64,000 nt of DNA from Caldifarciminota bacterium (lineage in GTDB: Bacteria; Hydrothermota; Tepidihabitantia; Tepidihabitantales; Tepidihabitantaceae): contig JAOABP010000008.1 in NCBI GenBank assembly GCA_026418295.1, positions 1 to 64,000 on the forward strand. The letters are read 5' to 3'. The notes under the pieces are model-generated. The model did no database searches and was not told the origin of the DNA. It saw only the letters and a program-made list of their open reading frames with translations. The position numbers and the translations under genes were made by a program. Positions within the stretch are counted from its first letter, which is position 1; each line of letters starts with the position of its first letter. This document shows positions 8,254-14,751 of this stretch, one piece after another.

Positions 8254-9855
8254 TTATTCCACCACCAGCTTCGCCCGCTGAATCTTGCCCGACTGGTTTA
8301 CCTCCACAAGATAAACCCCGGAGTTTAAACCGTTAAAACGGTAACCAGCTGGAACCTGAATGTCTTCTGCCATAACCATCGCACCAGTAGCGTCATACAC
8401 CTTTATCTGTGCCCTGCCTTCACCCGCAACCATCAGATTTACCCCTGCATTCCGGGGTGCGGGATTGGGCGCAAGTACTAGCCCCGGTGCCGGTTTCGGC
8501 AAAACCCTGCCTTCCGCAATTCCGGGTGCTGCTGAATCATACTTCACCGTAACGATATCATAGTTCATACTGGTAACACCCCAGTAGCAGACACCGGTTA
8601 TAACCACCTGCCCCTGGTCATCCACCGCAATACCGACCCCCTGATCATCATTGTCATAGGGTGAGTTGTAGCGGGCACCCGTGCCTTCAAATACACCGGT
8701 GCTGGAATAGCGGATGTGGTAGAAATCAAACCGGCTATTGGCATCCTTGCTCGAACCCATCAGGTGAATCTTGCCCTGTCCGTCAAGTAAAATCTGGGAA
8801 GGCACATCATCCTTATTGAACTGTGAGTTGTGCACCCGCACCCAGAGCGTGTCGCCCGAGCTGGGGTTATAAGCCACCAGACCGTAATCGGAATTGCCAC
8901 TGCGCATCACCTTGCCGAAGACATAAAGGGCGTTTGAACCCAGTGTCAGCCCGTATGCCTCAGCACCCGCATTGGCACCGGTGTAGGTCTTTGCCCACTG
9001 CTGGGCGCCATTGGCATCGTATTTTACCGTTACCCAGTTGAATCTGCCACCCGGTGGCGGTGCGGTGGCACTTTTACCGGTAACAAACACACTGCCATCA
9101 CCCGCCACTGCCAGTCCGCTCGCTGCGTCCTCCGCATTACCGGAACCGTTATAGTATTCGGACCAGGCTTCTGCACCATTGGAGGTGTATTTGATGGTTA
9201 CATAATCGGTATATGTGCCCTGCACACTGGAACCGGCAACATAAACTGTTCCACCCGGACCAAGCCCGATGCCTGCCGCCCCATCAGTGGCACCACCGTC
9301 AAAAATTGCAAACCACTCCCGGCTGCCACTGCTTGAGTATTTGATGGTTACGATGTCAGTCACATTATCGGCATTGGTCTCATTACCGGTGACATACACA
9401 TTGCCCGCCTCGTCAACTGCAATGTCTACCGGTTCGTCCCCCTTGCCGGCACTCCCCTGATAGGTAGCACTCCAGGCATCGGTGCCATTGGCATTAATCT
9501 TCAGCGTCAGGATGTTATAATCCGGATAGGTGCCGGTGGTGCCGGTAACATAAACCGCACCGCTGGCATCCACCACCGCTGCCTTGGCGATGTCGTTGGA
9601 ATAGCCGGAACCGGCAATCCGCCTTGCCCAGATGGAGTCACCATTGGGTGCATATTTGATAACAACAATGTCGTAAGCGGTGGTTGTGCCCGGGCTGGAC
9701 CCGACAACAATCACATTTCTTCCCGCATCGGTCAGCACCGCACACACCATTTCGTCACTGTTCGCCGGTCCGTTATACCGGTTGACCCAGAGCGGAAAAG
9801 CGAAAACTGCCGTCCCCCAGAGCAGGACGACCAGAGCAAATACCTTGCGGTTCAC
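8254..9855 (-). CDS. Secreted SBBP-type beta-propeller protein with sorting domain
   Basis: Start chosen at the GTG at 9855: AAAGGAGGC lies just upstream and the product then opens with a signal peptide (VFALVVLLWGTAVFA). The longer frame to 9948 would add 31 unlikely residues. The 533-residue product has about eight SBBP-like propeller repeats with the core GAVYVTG/GNVYVTG plus IVTIKYSSSG or similar (about 30-440), then a Pro-rich linker and a C-terminal sorting domain with LAPNPAP, KVYDATG and GVYLVEV, ending KLVVE (about 455-533). It is probably an extracellular adhesive or scaffold protein; no enzyme motif is seen. No clear terminator follows; the promoter of the downstream gene starts 23 bp after its stop. 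Confidence 0.85.
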   Translation of the reverse strand: MNRKVFALVVLLWGTAVFAFPLWVNRYNGPANSDEMVCAVLTDAGRNVIVVGSSPGTTTAYDIVVIKYAPNGDSIWARRIAGSGYSNDIAKAAVVDASGAVYVTGTTGTYPDYNILTLKINANGTDAWSATYQGSAGKGDEPVDIAVDEAGNVYVTGNETNADNVTDIVTIKYSSSGSREWFAIFDGGATDGAAGIGLGPGGTVYVAGSSVQGTYTDYVTIKYTSNGAEAWSEYYNGSGNAEDAASGLAVAGDGSVFVTGKSATAPPPGGRFNWVTVKYDANGAQQWAKTYTGANAGAEAYGLTLGSNALYVFGKVMRSGNSDYGLVAYNPSSGDTLWVRVHNSQFNKDDVPSQILLDGQGKIHLMGSSKDANSRFDFYHIRYSSTGVFEGTGARYNSPYDNDDQGVGIAVDDQGQVVITGVCYWGVTSMNYDIVTVKYDSAAPGIAEGRVLPKPAPGLVLAPNPAPRNAGVNLMVAGEGRAQIKVYDATGAMVMAEDIQVPAGYRFNGLNSGVYLVEVNQSGKIQRAKLVVE

Positions 9856-9932
9856 ATAGCCTCCTTTTTTATTCTTTGGGTGAAGATAATTGAATGACCA
9901 GTGCGAACAACACCGATAACCCTGCGGTAAAT

Positions 9933-9961
9933 TTGACAATCTGGTCACTTTGTTTTACTAT
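9933..9961 (+). promoter_or_regulatory. Promoter of the small lipoprotein gene
   Basis: TTGACA (9933-9938), 17-bp spacer, TACTAT (9956-9961). The leader is only about 12 nt but contains AAGGAGG, so this gene uses a Shine-Dalgarno. Confidence 0.75.
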
Positions 9962-9979
9962 AACAGAAAAAGGAGGAAA

Positions 9980-10450
9980 ATGCAAGCAAAACATTTCATA
10001 TTTTTACCATTGATGGTAAACCTGATGCTGTTCACTGCCGGCTGTCCGAAAAAAAAGCCCGCAGTCCTGCCCGATTCCTCTGCTACCCAGCCCGCCTTCA
10101 AGTTTCAGAGTGTACTCGGTGAGATTTACCAGGGAGATGTTGCGGGCGTTGATCTTACCGGGCTGCCCAAGAAACTGCATTATCCCGGTGCCAAACCTGT
10201 TGCCCGCTACGGGAAATATGAACGGCCCCGCTGGGGATGCTCATATAACTTTGAAACCCCGGACAAGGCGGAAAAGGTCCTGAAATATTTTCAGGAACTG
10301 CTCAAGGAGTGGGAGATTGTTCAGCGGTTTGAAAAAGAAACATATACCATGCTGGTTTTCCGGGCTCCGGGTGATAAAGAGGTGGTGGAGCTCACCGTTA
10401 CACCCAAGGAGGATAAGACCGTAATTGTTATTGGCCATACCTATAACTGA
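9980..10450 (+). CDS. Putative lipoprotein, function unknown
   Basis: Start at the ATG at 9980, directly after AAAGGAGGAAA. The 156-residue product has a hydrophobic leader ending LMLFTAGC, a plausible lipobox with the Cys at about residue 22, followed by KKK and a Pro-rich linker. The mature part contains a hydrophilic alpha/beta region with LPKKLHYPGAKP and a helix with KAEKVLKYFQELLKEW, then strands TYTMLVFRAPGDKEVVELTV. This pattern is like small domains seen in many periplasmic lipoproteins of unknown role. It is transcribed divergently from the SBBP-propeller gene. Confidence 0.75.
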   Translation: MQAKHFIFLPLMVNLMLFTAGCPKKKPAVLPDSSATQPAFKFQSVLGEIYQGDVAGVDLTGLPKKLHYPGAKPVARYGKYERPRWGCSYNFETPDKAEKVLKYFQELLKEWEIVQRFEKETYTMLVFRAPGDKEVVELTVTPKEDKTVIVIGHTYN

Positions 10451-10465
10451 CTGATTGGGATTTGT

Positions 10466-10494
10466 TTGACGAAACAGAGCAGTTTTATTATAAT
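10466..10494 (+). promoter_or_regulatory. Promoter of the gene at 10513
   Basis: TTGACG (10466-10471), 17-bp spacer, TATAAT (10489-10494). GGGAGGTG sits between the -10 and the ATG. Confidence 0.8.
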
Positions 10495-10512
10495 TTGTGA
10501 TGGGAGGTGAAT

Positions 10513-11175
10513 ATGAAAAGGTTCGGTCATATCCTGGTTCTTACTCTCCTTTTTGCCTGCTGTTCTCAGGTTCTGGCACTGGTAGATGTCGCCGGTATCC
10601 TTGAAGCGGGCAATACCACTATTCAGGTAGACAGTATTATCTGGTATCTGACCACCAGCCCGTTTCCGATTCTGGAATCAACCCCGGGCTGGGAGGCGGT
10701 TTCCGGCACTTACGACACCTTTCAGCTCGAGCAGAAAACCAACTGGCCTCAGTGGTGTAAACTCTTCTACCGGGTTAACGGTATCCCATCGCAATTTAAC
10801 CTCGATCCCTTACTCGCTGATACCTGGTATGAACTGCCTTCATATAATTTTCAGAACCCGAAAGTCCGGTTTGAAGATACGGTGCTGGTTGGCGTTGCCC
10901 AGCCCGAATCTCCCTTGCCACCAACAAGGCTGACGATTACACCCAATCCGGCAGCTGGCGGTTTTCTGTTGATAAACGCACCAGCACCTGCCAGCGGCAG
11001 TTTCCGGCTGGAAATCTATGACCTCGCCGGCAACCTGGTGTATGAAAATGAGTGGGAAAGTCTGGTTAATGTGCCGCTTCAGGCTGATATCTCCAGCCTG
11101 CGCACCGGTGTCTATCTGACCCGGATGACAACCGGCGCCGGCAGAAGAACCGGACAACTGGTAATTCTGCGTTAA
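10513..11175 (+). CDS. Small secreted protein with full C-terminal sorting domain
   Basis: Start at the ATG at 10513, five bases after GGGAGG; a GTG two codons earlier overlaps the ribosome site. The product is 220-221 residues with a signal peptide (about 1-22), a beta-rich N-terminal domain shared with the protein at 3700-4266 (STPGW, TWYEL), and a complete sorting domain starting LTITPNPAAGG, then IYDLAGNLVY, GVYLTRM and ending LVILR (about 140-220). Likely exported and anchored or released by a type IX-like route. Function unknown. Confidence 0.8.
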   Translation: MKRFGHILVLTLLFACCSQVLALVDVAGILEAGNTTIQVDSIIWYLTTSPFPILESTPGWEAVSGTYDTFQLEQKTNWPQWCKLFYRVNGIPSQFNLDPLLADTWYELPSYNFQNPKVRFEDTVLVGVAQPESPLPPTRLTITPNPAAGGFLLINAPAPASGSFRLEIYDLAGNLVYENEWESLVNVPLQADISSLRTGVYLTRMTTGAGRRTGQLVILR

Positions 11176-11192
11176 TCACCACTTTCAACCGT

Positions 11193-11220
11193 AAAGGGGG
11201 GCGTTCTGCCCCCTTTTTTA
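11193..11220 (+). terminator. Rho-independent terminator
   Basis: GGGGGGC-GTTCT-GCCCCC stem-loop followed by TTTTTTA, 18 nt after the stop at 11175. Confidence 0.9.
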
Positions 11221-11341
11221 TTTTCGCGGTGAATTTTCCCCTTTTTCCGGACTCTAACTGTATGGAAGCGAAAAAAGGACTGGTGCCAGCGGCAGCACCG
11301 GTCTGAAAAAATAAAACCTGCCGCAGAAAGGAGGTGATTTG

Positions 11342-11710
11342 ATGGCAAACCTGACGCAACGGCTGGCAAAGTGGACGGTTAAGACCAGCCCGGAACGGAT
11401 CAAGGCAATCCTGGAGGAACTGCGGAATACGATGACCGCCAATTTTCAGGCGGTCCTGCCCGACCTGATTGCCCTTGAGACCCGGACCAAGCAGGTGCTC
11501 AACGAGAACGGGGTTGCGACGATCGACAATCCCGCATATCTCGCCTTTGCCCGGGAGCTCTGGTCACTCCGCCGGCGCGAGTTTGCCGGTGATGCCCTGA
11601 CGAAGGAAACCGCCATCCTGATGCAGAAGTGGGTTGCGCGGGGTCTCCAGCTGCCGGTGCTGGAACAGATCCGGGATCAGGTCCTGACCATCTCCGCACC
11701 CACGCCGTAA
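11342..11710 (+). CDS. Conserved-looking small cytoplasmic protein, unknown
   Basis: I do not recognise this 122-residue protein. A strong AAAGGAGGTG site lies just before the ATG at 11342. It has no signal peptide or membrane segment and looks mostly helical: an N-terminal amphipathic part (residues 1-40), a middle helix with LPDLIALETRTKQVL, a short NPAYLAFARELW segment and a C-terminal helix ending LPVLEQIRDQVL. The about 120-bp region upstream of it has no clear promoter but holds a weak GGTGC...GCACC hairpin. A strong GC hairpin follows the gene, so it appears to be a single-gene unit. Confidence 0.65.
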   Translation: MANLTQRLAKWTVKTSPERIKAILEELRNTMTANFQAVLPDLIALETRTKQVLNENGVATIDNPAYLAFARELWSLRRREFAGDALTKETAILMQKWVARGLQLPVLEQIRDQVLTISAPTP

Positions 11711-11718
11711 GCAGAAAA

Positions 11719-11745
11719 GCGGGCGGGTCGCTCTGACCCGCCCGC
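11719..11745 (+). terminator. Strong GC hairpin after the orphan gene
   Basis: GCGGGCGGGTC-GCTCT-GACCCGCCCGC, a perfect 11-bp stem with a 5-nt loop. There is no T tract on the plus strand, so intrinsic termination is uncertain. On the minus strand, where no gene approaches, it would be followed by TTTTCTGC. Confidence 0.5.
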
Positions 11746-11752
11746 CCGATGT

Positions 11753-11781
11753 TTGACAACTCACAGTTTCTGCCTTAACAT
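11753..11781 (+). promoter_or_regulatory. Leaderless promoter of ribBA
   Basis: TTGACA (11753-11758), 17-bp spacer, TAACAT (11776-11781). Only 12 nt separate the -10 from the ATG at 11794 and no Shine-Dalgarno is present, so the mRNA leader would be about 0-6 nt. There is no room for an FMN riboswitch. Confidence 0.65.
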
Positions 11782-11793
11782 TATTGTTCAGGT

Positions 11794-13074
11794 ATGCCAG
11801 GGAACAGAACTCAGTCCCGCTGCCGGCAGACCCGCTCCACCGGTGCCGGATTTACCACTGTGCGCGAGGCGCTGAAGGAGTTCCGTCAGGGCAGGATGCT
11901 GATTGTCGTTGATGATGAAGCCCGGGAGAATGAGGGGGATCTGGTCTGCGCCGCCGAAAAGATTACCCCCGCCAAGGTCAACTTCATGGCAAAATATGGC
12001 CGGGGTCTGATCTGCGTCGCCCTGACCGCTGACCGCGCCCGGGAGCTGGAGCTGGTACCCCAGACTCAGAACAGCACCGCTCTCCACGGCACCGCCTGGA
12101 CTGTCTCGGTGGATGCGGTTAGAGGAACAACCACCGGTATCTCGGCACACGACCGGTCAATTACGATTAAGGCGCTGGTTGACCCCCAGACCAGACCTGA
12201 AGACCTTGCCCGGCCCGGACATATCTTTCCGCTGATCGCCCGGGAAGGCGGGGTGCTGGTGCGGGCAGGCCATACTGAGGCAGCGGTTGACCTTGCCCGG
12301 CTTGCCGGACTTCAGCCAGCAGGTGTGCTCTGCGAAATTATGGCTGACAATGGCAGGATGGCGCGCCTGCCCGAACTGCAGCGGCTGGCACGCCGGTTTG
12401 GACTTAAGATTCTGACCATCAAGGATTTAATTGAATACCGGCGCCAGCAGGAGATTCTGGTCCAGCGCCTGGTTGAGACCGAACTGCCAACCCGCTACGG
12501 CAACTTCCGGCTCATCGTCTATGAGGATAAGATCGAGGGCTATGCCCATCTGGCGCTGGTCAAGGGTGAGGTTGCGGGAAAGGAGCGGGTGCTGGTGCGG
12601 GTGCATTCCCAGTGCCTGACCGGCGATGTCCTCCACTCACTGCGCTGTGACTGCGGAGAACAGCTGGCAAAGGCGATGCAGATGATTGCTCAGGAGGGGT
12701 GCGGGGTCCTGCTTTATATGCGCCAGGAGGGCAGGGGGATCGGAATTACGAACAAAATCCGCGCCTATGCCCTGCAGGATCAGGGTCTGGATACGGTTGA
12801 AGCCAATCTGGCGCTGGGCTTTCCGCCCGACCTGCGGGATTACGGGATTGGCGCTCAGATTCTCTGTGACCTCGGCCTTTCCAGTATCCGGCTGCTGACC
12901 AACAATCCCCGCAAGGTGGTCGGGCTCGCCGGTTTTGGATTGAAGATTGTCGAACGGGTGCCGATTGTTGTGAAACCCAATCGGCGCAATCTGAAGTATC
13001 TGATAACCAAGCGGGATCGCCTGGGCCATATTCTGGGCGAGATTGAGAAAGGAGTGACAGATGGAAAGGCGTGA
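11794..13074 (+). CDS. ribBA: Bifunctional DHBP synthase / GTP cyclohydrolase II
   Basis: This enzyme supplies both precursors of riboflavin. The RibB half (about residues 20-220) makes 3,4-dihydroxy-2-butanone 4-phosphate from ribulose 5-phosphate; it has the acidic loop [10 protein letters not shown] and the later [13 protein letters not shown] motif. The RibA half (about 225-426) opens GTP; it shows the zinc-binding [10 protein letters not shown] cysteines, RQEGRGIG, and a late TNNPRK. Length (426) fits the fused family. The ATG at 11794 gives about 20 extra N-terminal residues compared with typical RibB starts. It is chosen because of the closely spaced promoter; a GTG near 11861 is the alternative. 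Overlaps ribH by 14 nt. Confidence 0.95.
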   Translation: MPGNRTQSRCRQTRSTGAGFTTVREALKEFRQGRMLIVVDDEARENEGDLVCAAEKITPAKVNFMAKYGRGLICVALTADRARELELVPQTQNSTALHGTAWTVSVDAVRGTTTGISAHDRSITIKALVDPQTRPEDLARPGHIFPLIAREGGVLVRAGHTEAAVDLARLAGLQPAGVLCEIMADNGRMARLPELQRLARRFGLKILTIKDLIEYRRQQEILVQRLVETELPTRYGNFRLIVYEDKIEGYAHLALVKGEVAGKERVLVRVHSQCLTGDVLHSLRCDCGEQLAKAMQMIAQEGCGVLLYMRQEGRGIGITNKIRAYALQDQGLDTVEANLALGFPPDLRDYGIGAQILCDLGLSSIRLLTNNPRKVVGLAGFGLKIVERVPIVVKPNRRNLKYLITKRDRLGHILGEIEKGVTDGKA

Positions 13075-13522
13075 ATTCAAGGGCAGGCTGGACGCCTCGG
13101 GCAAAACCTTCTGTCTCGTTGTCTCCCGGTTTAATGAGCTGATCAGCCGGGAACTGCTTGCCGGCGCACTGGACTGTCTGGAACGGCATAACGCCAAAGG
13201 GGCAGATGTTGTCTGGGTGCCGGGTTCGTTTGAAATACCACCGGTTGCCCTGAAGCTGGCACAGAGCAGAAAGTATGACGGGATTGTCGGACTGGGAGCG
13301 GTGATCCGGGGCGACACACCGCATGCGGAATACATCTCCTCCGAAGTTGCCAAGGGGCTGGCAAAGGTGGCAATGCAGACCGGGGTGCCGGTTACTTTCG
13401 GCATCATCACCGCCGACACGCTGGAGCAGGCACTGGAGCGGGCTGGCGCCAAGCAGGGGAATAAGGGCTGGAATGCCGCCCTTTCGGTGATCGAACTGGC
13501 AAATCTGAACCCGGGGCAGTAA
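13061..13522 (+). CDS. ribH: 6,7-dimethyl-8-ribityllumazine synthase
   Basis: Condenses the RibB and RibA-pathway products into lumazine, the penultimate riboflavin step. The 153-residue length is normal. Motifs seen: VSRFNELI near the N-terminus, VPGSFEIP (about 48), [14 protein letters not shown] (about 76) with the catalytic His, and GNKGWNAA near the end. Start ATG at 13061 lies inside ribBA after AAAGGAGTGACAG, so the two are translationally coupled. ribD and ribE are not in the window. Confidence 0.96.
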   Translation: MERREFKGRLDASGKTFCLVVSRFNELISRELLAGALDCLERHNAKGADVVWVPGSFEIPPVALKLAQSRKYDGIVGLGAVIRGDTPHAEYISSEVAKGLAKVAMQTGVPVTFGIITADTLEQALERAGAKQGNKGWNAALSVIELANLNPGQ

Positions 13523-13545
13523 ACGGCTCTATCTGCCTTAAAGGT

Positions 13546-13965
13546 ATGACCCAGCGCCGGCTGGCTCGGGAGAGTGCGGTGGAAATTCTCTACCGGCTGG
13601 AACTGGTTGGTGATGAACCGGAAACAACTATTCAGGAAATTCTGGTGCGTCGTAATCCATCCGAGGAGGCAGAAACCTATATGCGCCGTCTGATTACCAC
13701 CATTGAGAACAACCGGGCTGAAATTGACGATACCCTGCGCCGTCATCTCCGGCGCTGGCGCCTGGAGCGCCTGACCTATCTCGACCGGGCGATTCTGCGG
13801 GTCGGCTGTGCCGAAATTCTGTATTTCAGTGATGTCCCGCCCAAGGTGGCAATCAATGAGGCGGTGGAGATTGCCAAGAAGTTCGGCGATGATCAGGCAG
13901 GGAAATTTGTTAACGGCGTGCTGGACAGTATTTACAAGGAGAAGTGCCTGCCGGCAAATCAGTAG
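13546..13965 (+). CDS. nusB: Transcription antitermination factor NusB
   Basis: A 139-residue all-helical protein of the NusB family, which binds boxA RNA with NusE (S10) in antitermination complexes on rRNA operons. Family signatures: RRLARESAVEILYRLE at the N-terminus, LTYLDRAILRVGCAEIL (about 81-98), and KVAINEAVEIAKKFG with FVNGVLDSI near the C-terminus. It follows ribH by 23 bp, and ribH-nusB linkage is very common in bacteria. It shares the operon with the downstream phosphoesterase, whose ATG is 3 nt past the nusB stop. Confidence 0.95.
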   Translation: MTQRRLARESAVEILYRLELVGDEPETTIQEILVRRNPSEEAETYMRRLITTIENNRAEIDDTLRRHLRRWRLERLTYLDRAILRVGCAEILYFSDVPPKVAINEAVEIAKKFGDDQAGKFVNGVLDSIYKEKCLPANQ

Positions 13966-13968
13966 GCG

Positions 13969-14697
13969 ATGCGGATCGGCATCTTCAGTGATGTTCATTC
14001 CAATCTTGAAGCCCTGGTCGCAGTCCTGAGTTTCTTCCGGGAAAAGGAGGTCCAGTGGCTGCTGTGCTGTGGTGATGTTGTCGGCTACGGACCGAATCCC
14101 GAGAAATGCATTGAGCTGGTGCGTATCAGCCGGGCAAAAGTGGTCGCCGGTAATCATGACTGGGCGGTTGCGGGTCGAATTGGCATCGGCAGTTTCAATT
14201 CCATTGCTGCTCAGGCGGTCCGCTGGACCCAAACCCGGCTCAAGGAACAGGAAATTTCCTATCTGCGGAATCTGCCGCTGACCGAGGATGTCGGACCGTT
14301 CCATCTTGTCCATTCTGCACCATCATCACCCTCATTGTGGGAATATATTACTACGCTTGAAGATGCGGAGGAGGAGATGGGCAGTTTCATCGCCGATATC
14401 TGCTTCATCGGTCACACCCACATTCCCTTTGCGGTTGAACGGATATCCGGCAGGCAGGCGCGCATCATTACCGGGAGCTCTTTTGAGCTCCGTCCCGATG
14501 CCAAATATCTGATCAATGTCGGGAGTGTCGGTCAGCCGCGTAATGGCGATCCCCGTGCCTGCTGTCTCGTTATTGACTGGGATGAACGAAGGGCAGAATT
14601 TCACCGGCTGAAATACGATTTCACCATCACCCAGAAGAAAATCACCACCGCCGGACTGCCGGCATTCCTTGCTGAACGGCTGGCGACCGGCACCTGA
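13969..14697 (+). CDS. Calcineurin-like metallophosphoesterase (YfcE/MJ0936-like)
   Basis: A 242-residue cytoplasmic phosphoesterase. Metal-binding motifs in family order: GIFSDVHSN (D and H, residues 4-12), CCGDVVGYGPNP (about 35), GNHDWAV (about 63), LVHSAPSSP (about 108) and FIGHTHIPF (about 145). A cap-like region includes IAAQAVRWTQ. Relatives hydrolyse phosphodiesters or phosphoproteins; the physiological substrate cannot be told from sequence. Start at 13969 follows the nusB stop by three bases; no other start fits as well. Confidence 0.88.
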   Translation: MRIGIFSDVHSNLEALVAVLSFFREKEVQWLLCCGDVVGYGPNPEKCIELVRISRAKVVAGNHDWAVAGRIGIGSFNSIAAQAVRWTQTRLKEQEISYLRNLPLTEDVGPFHLVHSAPSSPSLWEYITTLEDAEEEMGSFIADICFIGHTHIPFAVERISGRQARIITGSSFELRPDAKYLINVGSVGQPRNGDPRACCLVIDWDERRAEFHRLKYDFTITQKKITTAGLPAFLAERLATGT

Positions 14698-14730
14698 AAA
14701 AAGTAAGGGGATGTGACACCGCACATCCCC
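14697..14730 (-). terminator. Terminator of the subtilisin gene
   Basis: Stem GGGGATGTG/CACATCCCC (14707-14730) followed, on the minus strand, by TTACTTTTTT. It also lies right after the stop of the plus-strand phosphoesterase gene, though without a T tract on that strand. Confidence 0.8.
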
Positions 14731-14751
14731 CGTCTCAACAGCTCCCGGATA

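Noticed and set aside
11719-11793. FMN riboswitch before ribBA
   Set aside because: The predicted transcript starts almost at the ATG, and no FMN-aptamer-like stem set is present in the gap.
12637-14313. Long open frame of 558 codons on the minus strand across ribBA, ribH and nusB
   Set aside because: It lies antisense to three well-identified genes, shows no family motif, and is a by-product of GC-rich codon use.
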